This document shows positions 28,808 through 40,035 of a stretch of DNA of 64,000 nt, piece by piece. Source of the stretch: Cronobacter universalis NCTC 9529 (GTDB taxonomy: Bacteria > Pseudomonadota > Gammaproteobacteria > Enterobacterales > Enterobacteriaceae); assembly GCF_001277175.1 (NCBI RefSeq), contig NZ_CP012257.1, positions 1,364,001-1,428,000 of the forward strand. The letters run 5' to 3'. Under the pieces are notes generated by a model. The model saw only the letters and a program-made list of their open reading frames with translations, was not told the DNA's origin and ran no database searches. The translations under genes were made by a program, and so were the position numbers. How positions within the stretch are numbered: position 1 is the first letter of the stretch; every line of letters begins with the position of its first letter.

Positions 28808-29836
28808 TCACTTCTCTTTCGCGAGACTCAGCGGCGGCTCCTCGTTCTCCTCACGCACGCTGTCAGAACCCTGCGCTTTCGCGAGCTTCTGCTCGTTTTT
28901 GGCGCGCAGTTTCTTCGCGCGGCCTTCAAGCACCAGATAGATAACGATAGCCAGTAGCAGCGGGGCGAAGAAATAGAGCATACGGTAGGCGAGCAGCGCC
29001 GCGATAATCGCGCCGTGGCTCACGTGTTCGCCGCCAAGCAGCGCGATAAACACCGCTTCCAGCACCCCGATGCCCGCCGGGATATGGATAATCACCCCGG
29101 CGATACTGCTCACCAGCAGCACGCCCAGCACAAAGAAATAGTTAATCTCCTGGCCCAGCAGCAGCCAGATAATCGCGCCCATCGCCATCCAGTTGGCGCT
29201 GGAAATCACCATCTGCGCTATCGCGAATTTCCACGACGGCAGCACCAGCTTCTGGCCTTTAATCGTCATATGGCGGCGTTTAGCGAACGCGCAGAACCAC
29301 ATATAGACCGCGATCACGGCGAGCAGCGCGATGCCGATAATGCGCAGCGTCATTTCGTCGATATACCAGTGCGCCGGCAGTTTCACCACGCCAAAGGTGA
29401 AAATCACGCCGCCGAGCAGGATATAACCGAGCCAGTTAGTCGTAATACTCAGCGAGAAAATGCGCGTAATAGTGCTCCCCGGCAGCCCCAGGCGCGAGTA
29501 AAGCCGGTAGCGCATCCCCACGCCGCCCACCCAGGTACTGAGCGTCAGGTTAAAGGCGTAGCAGACGAACGAGACCAGCATCACCTGCCGTTTGGCGAGC
29601 TTATGGCCGCAGTAGGCGCGGCCCAGCAGATCGTAACAGCCGTAGAGCAGATAACTCAGGATAACCAGCGCCACCGAGATAAGCAGGGCGGAACGGTCAT
29701 AGTTCTTGATGACCTTCCACACCTCTTCCCAGTCGACTTTTTGCGCATACATCACAATCAGCACGACGACGGCGATAAAAAACAGCCACGTCAGGATTTT
29801 CTTCGTCAGACGCCACTTCGGATGCGATTTCGCCAT
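28808..29836 (-). CDS. ybhN: YbhN, UPF0104-family inner-membrane protein
   Basis: Polytopic membrane protein of 342 residues with about eight hydrophobic segments, related to the flippase-like domain of lysylphosphatidylglycerol synthases. Seen: the loop LSTWVGGVGMRYRLYSRLGLP, and the IHIPAGIGVLEAVFIALLGG motif near residue 240. The charged C-terminal tail is rich in Lys/Glu. It overlaps clsB by one base and ends the clsB-type operon ybhP-clsB-ybhN, as in E. coli. Function is unknown; the neighbourhood suggests phospholipid handling. Confidence 0.92.
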   Translation of the reverse strand: MAKSHPKWRLTKKILTWLFFIAVVVLIVMYAQKVDWEEVWKVIKNYDRSALLISVALVILSYLLYGCYDLLGRAYCGHKLAKRQVMLVSFVCYAFNLTLSTWVGGVGMRYRLYSRLGLPGSTITRIFSLSITTNWLGYILLGGVIFTFGVVKLPAHWYIDEMTLRIIGIALLAVIAVYMWFCAFAKRRHMTIKGQKLVLPSWKFAIAQMVISSANWMAMGAIIWLLLGQEINYFFVLGVLLVSSIAGVIIHIPAGIGVLEAVFIALLGGEHVSHGAIIAALLAYRMLYFFAPLLLAIVIYLVLEGRAKKLRAKNEQKLAKAQGSDSVREENEEPPLSLAKEK

Positions 29837-31077
29837 CAGGGTTTTACTCCAGGATTTTCAGTCTCCACCCGGTCCTGGGTTTCGATTTCAGGTTGCACCG
29901 GCGGCGGCACCTGCGCGAGCTTCGGGGTATGCGCGGGCAGCCAGCCCACCATCGCCGGGAAGTGGCGCAGGAAGTGGAACACGATGACGCTCTTGGCGAG
30001 ATTCCACCAGGTGCGCTTCGGCATCATGCTCTCATCCACCTGTTTACAGTCTTCACGAATCAGCCGCGTCAGGTTGTCGCGCAGGGTCTGGTTAAACTGC
30101 GTGTCGTGAATAATCAGATTCGCCTCAAGGTTAAGCGACAGGCTCAGCGGGTCGAGGTTGCTGGAACCCACCGTCGCCCAATGGTCGTCCATCAGCGCCA
30201 CCTTGCCATGCAGCGGGCGGCGCAGATATTCATAGACTTCGACGCCGCCCTTCACCAGATAGTTATAAAGCAGGCGCGCGCCTACCTTAACGATAGGCAT
30301 ATCCGGCTCACCCTGCACAATCAGCTTCACTTTCACGCCGCGGCGCACGGCGTTGCGCATCGCATGCAGCAGGCGATAGCCGGGGAAGAAATAGGCGTTG
30401 GCGATGATCACCTCTTTTTTGGCGTTCGCCAGCATCTTGAGGTAATGGCGTTCGATATCGTCGCGATGATCGTTATTGTCGCGCCAGACAAACAGCGCCT
30501 GCGCCTCGCCCGGCGTGGTGTTCTCCACCGCCTGCTGATAGTGGCGCTGCCACCAGCGGCTCACGCGCTCTTCGCCGAGATTGCTGAGCACGAAATGGTA
30601 GATATCCTGCACCACCGGCCCTTCGACGCGCACCGCGTAATCTTGTTTCGCCTCCGGGCCGTAATCGCTCATATGCTCGGCGGAGTAGTTAATGCCGCCG
30701 ACGAACGCCACTTCGCCGTCGATCACCACGATTTTGCGGTGCATGCGGCGGAACACGTTAGTGCGCATGCCCATCGTGCGCGGGCGCGGATCGTAATAGC
30801 GGAACATCACGCCCGCCGAGGTGAGCGTGCCGACAAACTCGTCGCTGAGATCGGGCGAGCCGTAGCCGTCCAGCAGCACTTCGACGCTGACGCCGCGCTG
30901 CGCGGCGTTCAGGATAACCTCATGCAACTGGCGGCCCACGTTATCGTCGAACCAGATAAAGGTTTCGAGAATGACTTTACTGCGCGCCTTGTCGATGGCG
31001 TCAAACACGGCGGGATAAAATTGGTCGCCGTTCTCTAACAGCTCAATATGGTTGCCGTCACGCCAGGTCGTTTTCAT
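29836..31077 (-). CDS. clsB: Cardiolipin synthase B
   Basis: Phospholipase-D-superfamily enzyme that makes cardiolipin (and phosphatidylglycerol by phosphatidyl transfer) at the inner membrane. Length 413 residues. Two HKD motifs are seen: [16 protein letters not shown] (about residue 113) and [18 protein letters not shown] (about residue 290). It has no long N-terminal membrane anchor, as in ClsB. Overlaps ybhP by four bases and ybhN by one. Confidence 0.95.
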   Translation of the reverse strand: MKTTWRDGNHIELLENGDQFYPAVFDAIDKARSKVILETFIWFDDNVGRQLHEVILNAAQRGVSVEVLLDGYGSPDLSDEFVGTLTSAGVMFRYYDPRPRTMGMRTNVFRRMHRKIVVIDGEVAFVGGINYSAEHMSDYGPEAKQDYAVRVEGPVVQDIYHFVLSNLGEERVSRWWQRHYQQAVENTTPGEAQALFVWRDNNDHRDDIERHYLKMLANAKKEVIIANAYFFPGYRLLHAMRNAVRRGVKVKLIVQGEPDMPIVKVGARLLYNYLVKGGVEVYEYLRRPLHGKVALMDDHWATVGSSNLDPLSLSLNLEANLIIHDTQFNQTLRDNLTRLIREDCKQVDESMMPKRTWWNLAKSVIVFHFLRHFPAMVGWLPAHTPKLAQVPPPVQPEIETQDRVETENPGVKP

Positions 31078-31835
31078 AGATGGATCTCCACTGCCAGCGG
31101 GGCATGGTCGGAAAGATGGCGCCAGTTACGCAGCGGCAGCGCGGTCGGCGCGCTCGCCGAGGCGTTTTTCACATAGATTCGGTCAAGGCGCAGCAGCGGG
31201 AAGCTCACCGGAAACGTGCGCGCCGGGCGGCCGTGGGCGCGGGTGAAAACCTCATCAAGCCCGGCCTCGTTGCGCAGAATACGGTTAGCCTGCTGGCGCC
31301 AGTCGTTGAAATCGCCCGCCACGACCACCGGCTCGCCTTCCGGCAGGCTGTTGACCAGCTCGGCCAGCATGGTGAGCTGCGCCTGGCGGTGCGCCTCTTT
31401 CAGCCCCAGATGAACGCAAATCACATGAATCGCTTTCGGGAAACCGGGCGGGGTAATGCGGCAGTGCAGCACGCCGCGCTTTTCGGTGCCGGGCACCGAA
31501 ACATCGCGGTTTTCATAGTGTTCAATCGGGTAGCGCGACAGCACGGCGTTGCCGTGATGGCCTTCCGGGTAGACGGCGTTACGCCCGTAGGCGTAATCGC
31601 TCCACATGGTATCGGCCAGAAATTCGTAATGGGTGGTGTCAGGCCAGTTTTCCACATGCAGCGGATGAACTTCGTGCGCGCCCATCACTTCCTGGAGACA
31701 GACAATATCCGCCGACACCGTGCGAACCGCGTCGCGCAGTTCCGGTAAAATAAAACGTCGGTTAAAAGCGGTAAAACCTTTATGGGTATTAATCGTTAAA
31801 ACATTAAATGAAAATCGCTGTGTGTTATCTGCCAT
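31074..31835 (-). CDS. ybhP: YbhP, endonuclease/exonuclease/phosphatase-fold protein
   Basis: Length 253 residues. EEP-superfamily residues are [15 protein letters not shown] (early Asn), LQEVMG (metal-binding Glu), the [10 protein letters not shown] motif and the late [11 protein letters not shown]. These point to a magnesium-dependent phosphodiesterase. The substrate is unknown; cotranscription with clsB and ybhN hints at a phospholipid substrate. First gene of this operon and divergent from ybhQ. Confidence 0.93.
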   Translation of the reverse strand: MADNTQRFSFNVLTINTHKGFTAFNRRFILPELRDAVRTVSADIVCLQEVMGAHEVHPLHVENWPDTTHYEFLADTMWSDYAYGRNAVYPEGHHGNAVLSRYPIEHYENRDVSVPGTEKRGVLHCRITPPGFPKAIHVICVHLGLKEAHRQAQLTMLAELVNSLPEGEPVVVAGDFNDWRQQANRILRNEAGLDEVFTRAHGRPARTFPVSFPLLRLDRIYVKNASASAPTALPLRNWRHLSDHAPLAVEIHL

Positions 31836-31970
31836 GTTTCCCCAGCCACTTCTTATTCTCCTGATGTCTTTAAAGTGTAGTCCCAGTCACAAAAAGCGGC
31901 GGGGATACGGAATTTTCCGTAAACTGCGGTACTCTGAAGAATGAGTGAAAAATCCCACAGGAGTGCGGCC

Positions 31971-32387
31971 ATGAAGTGGCAACAATATATTCGCGTGGTG
32001 ACGGGCCTGAGCTGCTGGCAGATTATGCTGCATCTGGCGGTCGTGGCCATGCTGGTGGCGGGCTGGATGAGCGGGTCGCTGGTGAAGGTCGGCCTCGTAT
32101 TATGCGCGCTTTACGCGCTGACGGTGGTGCTGATGCTGGCGTTCCAGCGCCACCACGACGGCCGCTGGCGCGAGGTGAGCGACTTTCTGGAAGAGCTGAC
32201 CACCACCTGGTATTTTGGCACGGCGCTGATTGCGCTCTGGCTGCTCTCCCGCGTCTTACACAATAATCTGCTGCTGGCGCTGGCGGGCGTGGTGATCCTG
32301 GCCGGGCCTGCGCTGCTTTCGCTGCTGGTTAAAGAGCGCAAGCGCGATTCAGCCAATTTTGCGTCGAAACATGGCATACGCCGCTAA
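31971..32387 (+). CDS. ybhQ: YbhQ, small inner-membrane protein
   Basis: Length 138 residues with four hydrophobic segments and a conserved [22 protein letters not shown] stretch in the second half. The start is the ATG giving MKWQQYIRV, with AGGAG upstream and alignment to the E. coli protein. An in-frame upstream ATG would add ten residues. Its 3' end overlaps the convergent ybhR by 39 bases. Function is unknown. Confidence 0.88.
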   Translation: MKWQQYIRVVTGLSCWQIMLHLAVVAMLVAGWMSGSLVKVGLVLCALYALTVVLMLAFQRHHDGRWREVSDFLEELTTTWYFGTALIALWLLSRVLHNNLLLALAGVVILAGPALLSLLVKERKRDSANFASKHGIRR

Positions 32388-33455
32388 CCCTGTCGTGGCC
32401 GCAATCACCAGCAGCGGCCACACGCTACGCCAGATGATGTCGAGGCTGGCGTCCTTGAGATAAATCGCCTTCGTAATATCGGTAAAGTGCCGGATCGGGT
32501 TAATCCACGTCAGGTTTTGCAGCCAGACCGGCATATTCTCCACCGGCGAGACATACCCCGAGAGCAAAATCGCGGGCATCATAAAGACAAACACCCCGAT
32601 AAACGCCTGCTGCTGCGTCGAGCAGAGCGCCGAAATCAAAAGCCCGAACCCCACCAGCGACAGCCCGTAAATCACCATCGTGAAATAAAAGAGCGCAAGC
32701 GATCCGGCGAAGGGGATCTGATAGCCCCAGATGCCGATGCCCAGCACAATCGTGGCCTGGAAGGTGGCGACAATCAGCGCCGGCACCGCTTTGCCGACGA
32801 AAATCTGCCAGGTGGCGAGCGGCGAGACTAACAGCTGATCGAGCGTGCCCTGTTCGCGCTCGCGGGCCACCGACAGCGACGTCACAATCATCACGCCGAT
32901 AGTGGTAATCATCGCAATCAGCGACGGCACCACAAACCATTTGTAGTCGAGGTTCGGGTTATACCAGTTACGCACAATCAGCTCGCTGTTATTGGGCTTC
33001 GCGCGGCCTGCGAGCAGCTCCTGCTGATAATCTTTGACGATCTGCTGAAGGTAATTGGCGGCTATCTGCGCGCTGTTGGAGTTGCGCCCGTCGAGCAGAA
33101 TTTGCAGCGTCGCGGGTTCGCCGCGCGCCAGCTTGCGGGAGAAATCCGCCGGAAAGTGAATGGCCAGCAACGCCTTCTGGGCATCGATCGTCGGCCGGAT
33201 CGCCTGCTCGCTGTTAAGCAATGTCACATGGCTGAAGGCGCTGGCGCGGGCGAAGCGCTGGGTCAGCTCCACCGCGTGCGCGCCGTTATCCTGGTTATAG
33301 ATGGCGATGGTGGCGTTAGTCACCTCAAGCGTCGCCGCGAACGGAAACAGCAGCACCTGCAAGACGACAGGCAGGATCAGAATGGCGCGGGTCTGCGGCT
33401 CGCGCAGCAGCGACTGCAACTCTTTGCGGATAAGCGTCCATAAGCGGTGCCACAT
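32349..33455 (-). CDS. ybhR: YbhR, ABC-2 type permease subunit
   Basis: One of two permeases of the YbhGFSR exporter, implicated in E. coli in tetracycline-type drug efflux and sodium/lithium transport. Length 368 residues. One N-terminal membrane segment (about residues 23-42), a large periplasmic domain and five to six C-terminal segments after [22 protein letters not shown], the ABC-2 hallmark. AAGGAG precedes the start. Last gene of the cecR-ybhGFSR operon. Confidence 0.94.
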   Translation of the reverse strand: MWHRLWTLIRKELQSLLREPQTRAILILPVVLQVLLFPFAATLEVTNATIAIYNQDNGAHAVELTQRFARASAFSHVTLLNSEQAIRPTIDAQKALLAIHFPADFSRKLARGEPATLQILLDGRNSNSAQIAANYLQQIVKDYQQELLAGRAKPNNSELIVRNWYNPNLDYKWFVVPSLIAMITTIGVMIVTSLSVAREREQGTLDQLLVSPLATWQIFVGKAVPALIVATFQATIVLGIGIWGYQIPFAGSLALFYFTMVIYGLSLVGFGLLISALCSTQQQAFIGVFVFMMPAILLSGYVSPVENMPVWLQNLTWINPIRHFTDITKAIYLKDASLDIIWRSVWPLLVIAATTGLAAYAMFRRKIG

Positions 33456-33464
33456 AGCGTCTCC

Positions 33465-34586
33465 TTAATCGAGGCGGCGTCGGGTATTCACCCAGGTGAG
33501 TCCGATAAACATCACGGCGGAAGCCAGCAGAAACAGCACGTTGACCAGCAGCACGCCCGGCAGCGTGCCCGCGAGGAACAGGCTTTGCAGCGTACTGACG
33601 AAATAGCGCGCCGGAATGATATACGTCACCGCGCGGATCACGGCGGGCATACTGTCTATCTGGAAAATAAACCCCGAGAGCATGACCGAAGGCAGAAACG
33701 CCGCATTCAGCGCCACCTGGGCGGCGTTAAACTGGTTGCGGGTGAGCGTTGAGATAAGCAGCCCCATGCCGAGCGTGCTCAGCAGAAACAGGCTGGAGAT
33801 GAAAAACAGCGCCAGCAGCGAGCCGCGATACGGCACGCCGAGAATAAACACCGACACCAGCATACAGAGCAGCATCGCCAGCATACCGAGGAAATAGTAG
33901 GGGATAAGCTTGCACAGCAGCAGCTCGCCGCGCGTAACTTCGGTCGAGAGCAGCGCCTCCATAGTGCCGCGCTCCCATTCGCGGGCGACCACCAACGAAG
34001 TCAGGATCGCGCCGATAACCGTCATGATGATCGTCACCGCGCCGGGAATAATAAAGTGCTGGCTTATGGCCGCCGGGTTAAACCAGTAGCGGAGCTGCAC
34101 ATCGATCAGCGGCTCGAACGTCTCGCCGCGGTCTTCCGCGCGCTCGGCCTGCCAGAGCTGCCAGATGCCTTCCATATAACCGCGCACGAAGTTGGCGGTG
34201 TTGGGTTCGCTGCCGTCGGTGATCACCTGAATCGGCGCGCTGTCGCCGGGGCGCGCCATCCGCGCGGCGAAATCCACGGGAATGACCACCAGCCCGCGGA
34301 TTTTCCCGGCCTGCATCAGCGAAATAAGATGCTGGCGGTTGTCGCTTATCGTCGGCGCGATAAACGGCGAGGCGGTAATGGTGTGCGTGAAGTCGAGCGC
34401 CTCTTCGCTGCGCTGCTCCAGCAGGACACCGACATGCAGGCGGCTGGAGTCGAGGTTAATACCGTAGCCGAAGATAAACAGCAGCAGCAGGGGAATGGCG
34501 ACCGCGATAAGCCAGCTGCTCGGGTCGCGCAGGATCTGGCGCGTCTCTTTGACGCACAACGCGCGCACGCGCCGCAGTTTCATCAT
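33465..34586 (-). CDS. ybhS: YbhS, ABC-2 type permease subunit
   Basis: Second permease of the YbhGFSR exporter. Length 373 residues. N-terminal segment at about residues 25-43, periplasmic domain, then the ABC-2 hallmark [22 protein letters not shown] followed by several membrane segments. The start codon overlaps the ybhF stop as ATGA, with GGAG eight bases upstream. About nine residues shorter at the N-terminus than E. coli YbhS. Confidence 0.94.
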   Translation of the reverse strand: MMKLRRVRALCVKETRQILRDPSSWLIAVAIPLLLLFIFGYGINLDSSRLHVGVLLEQRSEEALDFTHTITASPFIAPTISDNRQHLISLMQAGKIRGLVVIPVDFAARMARPGDSAPIQVITDGSEPNTANFVRGYMEGIWQLWQAERAEDRGETFEPLIDVQLRYWFNPAAISQHFIIPGAVTIIMTVIGAILTSLVVAREWERGTMEALLSTEVTRGELLLCKLIPYYFLGMLAMLLCMLVSVFILGVPYRGSLLALFFISSLFLLSTLGMGLLISTLTRNQFNAAQVALNAAFLPSVMLSGFIFQIDSMPAVIRAVTYIIPARYFVSTLQSLFLAGTLPGVLLVNVLFLLASAVMFIGLTWVNTRRRLD

Positions 34587-36313
34587 TGGCTGTGCTCCTT
34601 ATCCCAGGCCTCGATAAGACGAATAAACGCTTCTTCCATCGTCGGCTCGTCATCTGCATCGCGCGCCGCCTGGCGCTTTAAATCATCCGGCGTGCCGCTG
34701 GCGATAAGCTTGCCGTGGTAAACCAGCCCGATGCGATCGCAATATTCCGCCTCGTCCATAAAGTGGGTCGTCACCATCACCGTCACGCCTTTCTCCGGCA
34801 TGCTGTTGATGTGCCGCCAGAATTCGCGGCGGGTCAGCGGGTCGACGCCGGAGGTCGGCTCGTCGAGAAACAGAATATCCGGCTCGTGCATCAGCGCGCA
34901 GGCTAAAGCCAGGCGCTGCTTAAAGCCGAGCGGCAGCGCGTCCGTCGGCTGGCTGGCGATGTTTTTCAGCCCGAACGCCTCGCTCATGCGCGCCATTTTC
35001 TCCTGCTGCGCCCGGCCGCGCAGGCCGTAGACGCCGGAGAAAAAGCGTAAGTTCTGCTCGACGGTCAGGTTGCCGTACAGCGAGAATTTCTGCGCCATAT
35101 AGCCGAGCCGCTGGCGCGCCTTGCCGGAGTCGGTTTTTAAATCGAGGCCCAGCACCAGCGCCTGGCCGTCGCTCGGCTTCAGCAGCCCGCACATCATCTT
35201 GAACGTGGTGGATTTACCCGCGCCGTTCGGCCCGAGCAGGCCGAAAATCTCGCCGCGCCGCACGGTAAAATTCACATGGTCGGTCGCCGTAAAATCGCCG
35301 AAGGTTTTGGTCAGTTCGCGCGCCTCAATCACCACATCGTCGCGGCTGCCGGGAATGTCATGCAGGATGGCGCCGAGCGGCGATTCACGCAGCGCGGCGC
35401 CGCCCGCCAGATCGATAAACGCGTCTTCAAAGCGCGGCGCGGTCTCCCGAAGCGTGGCGCCGGGCAGGGCGCGCAGGGCGTCTGGGTCGGAGCCCTCTTT
35501 TAAAATCACCCGCACCGCCGCGCCCTGAATGGTGGCGTCGCCGACGTCCGGGCGTTGCATCACTTCGCGCAGCAGCGCGCGGTTGTCGCCGTTGTCGGGG
35601 CGCAGCAGCAGACTGCGGCCCGCCATTTTCCCGGTGAGCGCCTGCGGCGCGCCCTGATACAGCAGTTCGCCTTCGTTCATCAGCAGCACCTCGCGGCACT
35701 GCTCGGCTTCATCAAGATACGAGGTACTCCAGAGAATTAACATCCCGTCGCCCGCCAGCTCATGCACCATCTCCCAGAGTTCGCGGCGGGAGATCGGGTC
35801 GACGCCGACGCCCGGCTCGTCGAGCAGCAGCACCTTCGGCTGGCCCACCAGCGTGCAGGCAAGCCCCAGTTTTTGCTTCATTCCGCCGGAGAGTTTGCCC
35901 GCGAGCCGCCCGGTGAACGGGCCGAGCGCGGTAAATTCCAGAAGCCGGGCGAACGTCTCCTGCCGCGCCGCGCCGGTGACGCTGCGCAGATCCGCGTAGA
36001 GATTGAGGTTCTCCTGAACGGTGAGATCTTCATACAGGCCGAATTTCTGCGGCATATAGCCGAGCACCGCGTGCAGCGCGTTTTCCTCTGCAATCGGGTC
36101 AAGCCCGAGCACCCGCACGCGGCCATCGTCCTGGCGCATCAGCCCCGCCAGGATGCGCATCAGCGTGGTTTTGCCCGCGCCGTCCGGCCCCACCAGCCCC
36201 GTGACGCTGCCCGTGCGGATCGTCACGCTGAGCGGCGCGACGGCGGGTTTTTCGAGGCCCGGAAAGCGTTTGACCAGCCCGTCGAGCACGATGCTGTCGT
36301 TAGCGGTTTCCAT
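34583..36313 (-). CDS. ybhF: YbhF, duplicated ABC ATPase of the YbhGFSR exporter
   Basis: Length 576 residues with two ABC domains in one chain. Walker A motifs are GPDGAGKTT (about residue 40) and GPNGAGKST (about residue 350). The first half has LSGGMKQK; the second half has the variant signature LPLGFKQR, also found in E. coli. Walker B sites are [10 protein letters not shown] and [11 protein letters not shown] start at the ATG giving METANDSIV, after GAGG; an ATG four codons earlier has no ribosome site. It overlaps ybhG by 14 bases and ybhS by four. Confidence 0.95.
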   Translation of the reverse strand: METANDSIVLDGLVKRFPGLEKPAVAPLSVTIRTGSVTGLVGPDGAGKTTLMRILAGLMRQDDGRVRVLGLDPIAEENALHAVLGYMPQKFGLYEDLTVQENLNLYADLRSVTGAARQETFARLLEFTALGPFTGRLAGKLSGGMKQKLGLACTLVGQPKVLLLDEPGVGVDPISRRELWEMVHELAGDGMLILWSTSYLDEAEQCREVLLMNEGELLYQGAPQALTGKMAGRSLLLRPDNGDNRALLREVMQRPDVGDATIQGAAVRVILKEGSDPDALRALPGATLRETAPRFEDAFIDLAGGAALRESPLGAILHDIPGSRDDVVIEARELTKTFGDFTATDHVNFTVRRGEIFGLLGPNGAGKSTTFKMMCGLLKPSDGQALVLGLDLKTDSGKARQRLGYMAQKFSLYGNLTVEQNLRFFSGVYGLRGRAQQEKMARMSEAFGLKNIASQPTDALPLGFKQRLALACALMHEPDILFLDEPTSGVDPLTRREFWRHINSMPEKGVTVMVTTHFMDEAEYCDRIGLVYHGKLIASGTPDDLKRQAARDADDEPTMEEAFIRLIEAWDKEHSQ

Positions 36314-37301
36314 CCGCGGCCTCATGGTGGAATCGCAGCGTGACCGGCATCCCCTGGCGCAGCGCGTCGTCGGCGTCGTTGACGATAATGCGCAGGCGGT
36401 AGACCAGATCGGTGCGCAGATCTTCGGTTTCGACCGTTTTCGGCGTGAACTCGGCGGTCGGCGAGACGAAGCCTATCTTGCCGTGGTACGGCCTGTCGGG
36501 GCGGCCATCGGTATAAATCAGGATTTCGCGCCCCGGCGTCGCGAGGCCCAGATTCGCCTCGTCAATATAGGCGCGTACCCAGACCGGGCGGGTCAGCGAG
36601 AGCGTGAACACGGTACTGCCCGCGTTGAGCATCGAGCCCGGCTCAACGGCGCGCGTGAGTATGGTGCCGTCGGAAGGGGAAACCAGGCGCGCGTCTTCCG
36701 CATCAAGCTGCGCCTGGGCGAGCTGCGCCTGCGCCTGTTCAAGGCTCGCCTGCGCCTGCGCGATTTCCTGCGGGCGGTTACCGGCGCGGTACTGGCTGAG
36801 TTTATCCTGCGCGGATTTCAGCTGCGCCTGCGCCTGATCCCGCGCCGAACGGGCGTTTTCCAGATCGTTGGCCGAAATCACTTTCGTGCGCCACAGCCCC
36901 TGCTGGCGCTGGTAGAAATTCTGGGCGTAATCATACGCGGCCTGCGCCTGGCGCACCGCGGCGGCGGCCTGGGCTATCTCTTCATCGCGAAAACCCGCGA
37001 CGGTCAGCTCATATTTGGCCCGCGCGGCGGCGACATTCGCCTGCGCCTGACGCAGCGCGTTTTGCAGCGGCGCCGGGTCCAGTTCGCCGAGCGGCTGTCC
37101 GGCGCGTACCGCGTCGCCTTCATCGACGGCCAGCGACGCCAGGCGGCCGCCGACGCGAAAGCTTAAATTCACGGTGCGGATATCGACATTGCCGTAAAGC
37201 GTCAGCGGCGTGTAGCGCGCGGCATACCAGCGCCATCCGGCCATCGCCGCGACGATAATCACTACCACCAGCGCCAGCAGCGCGACGCGTTTTTTATTCA
37301 T
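36300..37301 (-). CDS. ybhG: YbhG, HlyD-type periplasmic adaptor
   Basis: Membrane-fusion protein linking YbhFSR to the periplasm. Length 333 residues. An N-terminal membrane anchor spans about residues 5-22. The long alpha-hairpin holds many AQA/QAQ repeats (about residues 80-200), flanked by biotinyl-lipoyl-like halves beginning [16 protein letters not shown] and [14 protein letters not shown]. The start is the ATG giving MNKKRVALL, overlapping the cecR end by eight bases; the longer upstream frame is read from cecR. Confidence 0.94.
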   Translation of the reverse strand: MNKKRVALLALVVVIIVAAMAGWRWYAARYTPLTLYGNVDIRTVNLSFRVGGRLASLAVDEGDAVRAGQPLGELDPAPLQNALRQAQANVAAARAKYELTVAGFRDEEIAQAAAAVRQAQAAYDYAQNFYQRQQGLWRTKVISANDLENARSARDQAQAQLKSAQDKLSQYRAGNRPQEIAQAQASLEQAQAQLAQAQLDAEDARLVSPSDGTILTRAVEPGSMLNAGSTVFTLSLTRPVWVRAYIDEANLGLATPGREILIYTDGRPDRPYHGKIGFVSPTAEFTPKTVETEDLRTDLVYRLRIIVNDADDALRQGMPVTLRFHHEAADGNR

Positions 37302-37992
37302 TACGAAGGCTCCCTGAAAGACCTGCGAGGATCCAGTCGATATGCAGCGCCACCACCCGGTGGATCTGCGCGGCTTTGTCGTCGTCGAACTCCCGCCAGC
37401 CGGCGCGCAGCAGAATGGTTTCGCGCCCGAGACGAAACGCGAGGATTTCGCCAATCAGCGCGTGGGTGTGCAGCACCGTTTCGGTGGCGTCCGGATCGGC
37501 GCCGGTCAGGCGGGCGATCAGCCGCGTAAAGTGGTGGTGCAGGGGGGCGATGACCTGATCGTGAATAAGCTGATACGCCGGCGACGGGGAGAGCTGCTCG
37601 CGGGAGATAAATTTACTCACGCTGAGCGTCTCGTCGGCGGTCATCAGCTGGATCATCTGGCGGCAGGCGTCGTCGATGCGCGCGCGCATGGCGGCGTGAT
37701 CGGGCTGCGGCTGGCTTAAAAGCGCTTCGGCGGCGTCGGCGTGGGGCTGAAAATGGCCGCGGATAAAATCCGCTATCCACTGCGCCGAGGCCATGTAGAG
37801 ATCTTCTTTCGAGCCAAAGTAGTAAGGAATGGCGGCGATATTCTGCCCGGCCGCGGCGGCGATATCCCGCGTGGTGGCGTGCAGGCCGTACTCGCCAAAC
37901 TGGTTAATGGCGGCGCTGATGAGCTTCTCTTTGGCCTGTTCGCCGCGCGAAGTGGGCGGCGTGACGGAGAGCGACATATCGATGAAGTCCAT
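37294..37992 (-). CDS. cecR: CecR, TetR-family repressor of the ybhGFSR operon and rhlE
   Basis: TetR-family regulator (YbiH), 232 residues. The N-terminal helix-turn-helix includes [20 protein letters not shown] (about residues 32-51) and [13 protein letters not shown]. coli CecR controls sensitivity to cefoperazone and chloramphenicol through ybhGFSR and rhlE. A perfect 28-base palindrome abuts the start codon. No clear ribosome site precedes either the ATG at 37992 or the alternative ATG five codons later, so the start is uncertain. First gene of its operon and divergent from rhlE. Confidence 0.92.
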   Translation of the reverse strand: MDFIDMSLSVTPPTSRGEQAKEKLISAAINQFGEYGLHATTRDIAAAAGQNIAAIPYYFGSKEDLYMASAQWIADFIRGHFQPHADAAEALLSQPQPDHAAMRARIDDACRQMIQLMTADETLSVSKFISREQLSPSPAYQLIHDQVIAPLHHHFTRLIARLTGADPDATETVLHTHALIGEILAFRLGRETILLRAGWREFDDDKAAQIHRVVALHIDWILAGLSGSLRNE

Positions 37993-37993
37993 A

Positions 37994-38021
37994 AAAGTTA
38001 ATCAATCGATTGATTAACTTT
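37994..38021. promoter_or_regulatory. CecR operator palindrome
   Basis: Perfect 14-base arms AAAGTTAATCAATC / GATTGATTAACTTT with no gap. It sits against the cecR start codon and 196 bases from rhlE. A dyad of this kind suits a TetR-family dimer and autorepression. Confidence 0.85.
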
Positions 38022-38217
38022 ATGACCTAAAAGCGCGCCTGTCGACATGAAAAACGCCGCGATGCGCAGTCGGACGCGAGAATTTATGCGGTAGCTCACA
38101 AAAGCTGTTACACTCCGCTCCTCTGCGACATTGTGGTTTATGTCCCTTCTCCGGCCAGACGGCCATTAGACTCCCTGAAACTACACCCTTTGCGGTCGGG
38201 ACGAGTCAGGAATAACT

Positions 38218-39642
38218 ATGTCTTTTGATTCACTGGGCTTAAGCCCTGAAATTCTGCGCGCCATTGCCGAGCAGGGTTACAACGAACCGACTCCGATCCA
38301 GCGCCAGGCCATTCCGGTGGTGCTTTCAGGCAAAGATTTGATGGCCAGCGCCCAGACCGGCACCGGCAAAACCGCAGGCTTTACGCTGCCGCTGCTGCAA
38401 CGCCTGACGGCGAACCAGCCGCACCCGAACGGTCGCCGCCCGGTGCGCGCGCTGATCCTGACCCCGACGCGCGAACTGGCAGCCCAGGTGGGCGAGAACG
38501 TGCGCGAATACAGCAAATATCTCGATATCCGCTCGTTGGTGGTCTTCGGCGGCGTGAGCATCAACCCGCAGATGATGAAACTGCGCGGCGGCGTGGATGT
38601 GCTGATCGCAACGCCGGGCCGTCTGCTCGATCTCGAACACCAGAACGCCGTGAAGCTCGACCAGGTGGAAGTGCTGGTGCTTGATGAAGCCGACCGTATG
38701 CTGGACATGGGCTTTATTCACGACATCCGCCGCGTGCTGGCGAAGCTGCCGGCGAAGCGTCAGAACCTGCTGTTCTCCGCGACGTTCTCCGACGACATTA
38801 AATCGCTGGCGGAAAAACTGCTGCGCAACCCGGAAGAAGTGGAAGTGGCGCGCCGCAACACGGCCTCCGAGCAGATCACGCAGCATGTGCATTTCGTGGA
38901 TAAAAAACGCAAGCGGGAACTGCTTTCTTATCTGATTGGCGACGGCAACTGGCAGCAGGTGCTGGTGTTTACCCGTACCAAACACGGCGCCAACCATCTG
39001 GCGGAGCAGCTGAATAAAGACGGCATTACCGCCGCGGCTATCCACGGCAACAAGAGCCAGGGCGCCCGTACCCGCGCGCTGGCGGATTTCAAAACCGGCG
39101 GCATTCGCGTACTGGTGGCGACTGATATCGCCGCGCGCGGTCTGGATATCGAAGAGCTGCCGCACGTCGTGAACTATGAGTTGCCGAATGTGCCGGAAGA
39201 TTACGTTCACCGTATCGGCCGTACCGGGCGCGCCGCCGCGACCGGCGAGGCGCTGTCGCTGGTGTGCGTCGATGAGCACAAACTGCTGCGCGATATCGAA
39301 CGCCTGCTCAAGCGCGAGATCCCGCGTATGGCGATTGCGGGCTACGAGCCGGATCCGTCTATCCCGGCGGAGCCTATCGTGAACGGTCGCCAGGGCCGCG
39401 GCGGACGCGGTGGTCAGGGCGGCGGCGGTCGTGGTCAGGGCCAGCCGCGTCGTCAGAACGGCGAAGGCAACCGTTCATCCGGCGAACGCAGCCGTCCGTC
39501 CGGTGAGCGTGGTCGTCGTCAGGATGGCGAAGGCAATCGTCCGTCCGGCGAGCGTTCACGTCGCCCGGCAGGCGAGGGCAACCGTCCGGCAGGCAACAAA
39601 CCGCGCACCCGTCGCGCGCCGCGTAAAGCGTCCGGGGATTAA
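38218..39642 (+). CDS. rhlE: ATP-dependent RNA helicase RhlE
   Basis: DEAD-box helicase that helps ribosome assembly and RNA turnover. Length 474 residues, about 20 longer than E. coli. Motifs: Q motif with PTPIQ (residues 25-29), AQTGTGKT (about 45-52), [35 protein letters not shown] and HRIGRTGRA. The basic, low-complexity tail (from about residue 385) has RGGRGG then repeated SGERSR / GEGNRP units. The extra length lies in this tail. CecR may regulate it. Confidence 0.96.
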   Translation: MSFDSLGLSPEILRAIAEQGYNEPTPIQRQAIPVVLSGKDLMASAQTGTGKTAGFTLPLLQRLTANQPHPNGRRPVRALILTPTRELAAQVGENVREYSKYLDIRSLVVFGGVSINPQMMKLRGGVDVLIATPGRLLDLEHQNAVKLDQVEVLVLDEADRMLDMGFIHDIRRVLAKLPAKRQNLLFSATFSDDIKSLAEKLLRNPEEVEVARRNTASEQITQHVHFVDKKRKRELLSYLIGDGNWQQVLVFTRTKHGANHLAEQLNKDGITAAAIHGNKSQGARTRALADFKTGGIRVLVATDIAARGLDIEELPHVVNYELPNVPEDYVHRIGRTGRAAATGEALSLVCVDEHKLLRDIERLLKREIPRMAIAGYEPDPSIPAEPIVNGRQGRGGRGGQGGGGRGQGQPRRQNGEGNRSSGERSRPSGERGRRQDGEGNRPSGERSRRPAGEGNRPAGNKPRTRRAPRKASGD

Positions 39643-39683
39643 TCCACGGGTGTGGTAAGCGGCGCCTGACAAGGCCGGTGAGT

Positions 39684-39715
39684 AAAAAGGGTGTGCGCAA
39701 GCGCACCCTTTTTTA
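39684..39715 (+). terminator. Rho-independent terminator after rhlE
   Basis: Stem AAGGGTG...CACCCTT with an inner GCGC-AA-GCGC, followed by six T residues. It lies about 45 bases after the rhlE stop. Confidence 0.85.
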
Positions 39716-39754
39716 TAGTTACGCGACAGCGGAACCGGGCGGTTAATCCCATGC

Positions 39755-39824
39755 GTAGGGTGGGTAAGCGTAGCGCACCCACCATTTACGTTGACGGCGG
39801 GTGCGCTACGCTTACCCGCCCTAC
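39755..39824. repeat. REP-like palindrome pair between rhlE and dinG
   Basis: Plus-strand copy at 39755-39783 and minus-strand copy at 39796-39824, 12 bases apart. Both start with GTAG and keep the GGGTAAGCGTAGCGCACCC body. Tail-to-tail arrangement, opposite in order to the uvrB pair. Confidence 0.85.
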
Positions 39825-39858
39825 GACACCACAAAACCCAATTTCACCGCCGATGCCG

Positions 39859-39943
39859 GGGGTTTTCCCCTGCGGCGGCCCTTTGGCCGCGAGCCGGGAT
39901 TGTTAAGGGGGGCGGCGGCGAGCCCCCTTAACACGTTCGCGTG
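39859..39943. other. Cluster of consecutive hairpins between REP pair and dinG
   Basis: Four stems in 85 bases: GGGG-TTTT-CCCC (39859-39870), GCGGCC-CTTT-GGCCGC (39875-39890), the perfect 10-base GTTAAGGGGG / CCCCCTTAAC with an 11-base loop (39902-39932), and CACG-TTCG-CGTG with a UUCG loop (39932-39943). I recognise no known RNA with confidence. It is unlike the REP-like element beside it. Confidence 0.6.
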
Positions 39944-40035
39944 ATTAAACGTGACAGAGAGAATCAGCGTCGTGGCGATCGGCCCGCGCCGCGCGGGTAA
40001 AAAAAGGTTCAGCTGGCGGTGGAAAAGTGCCACAA

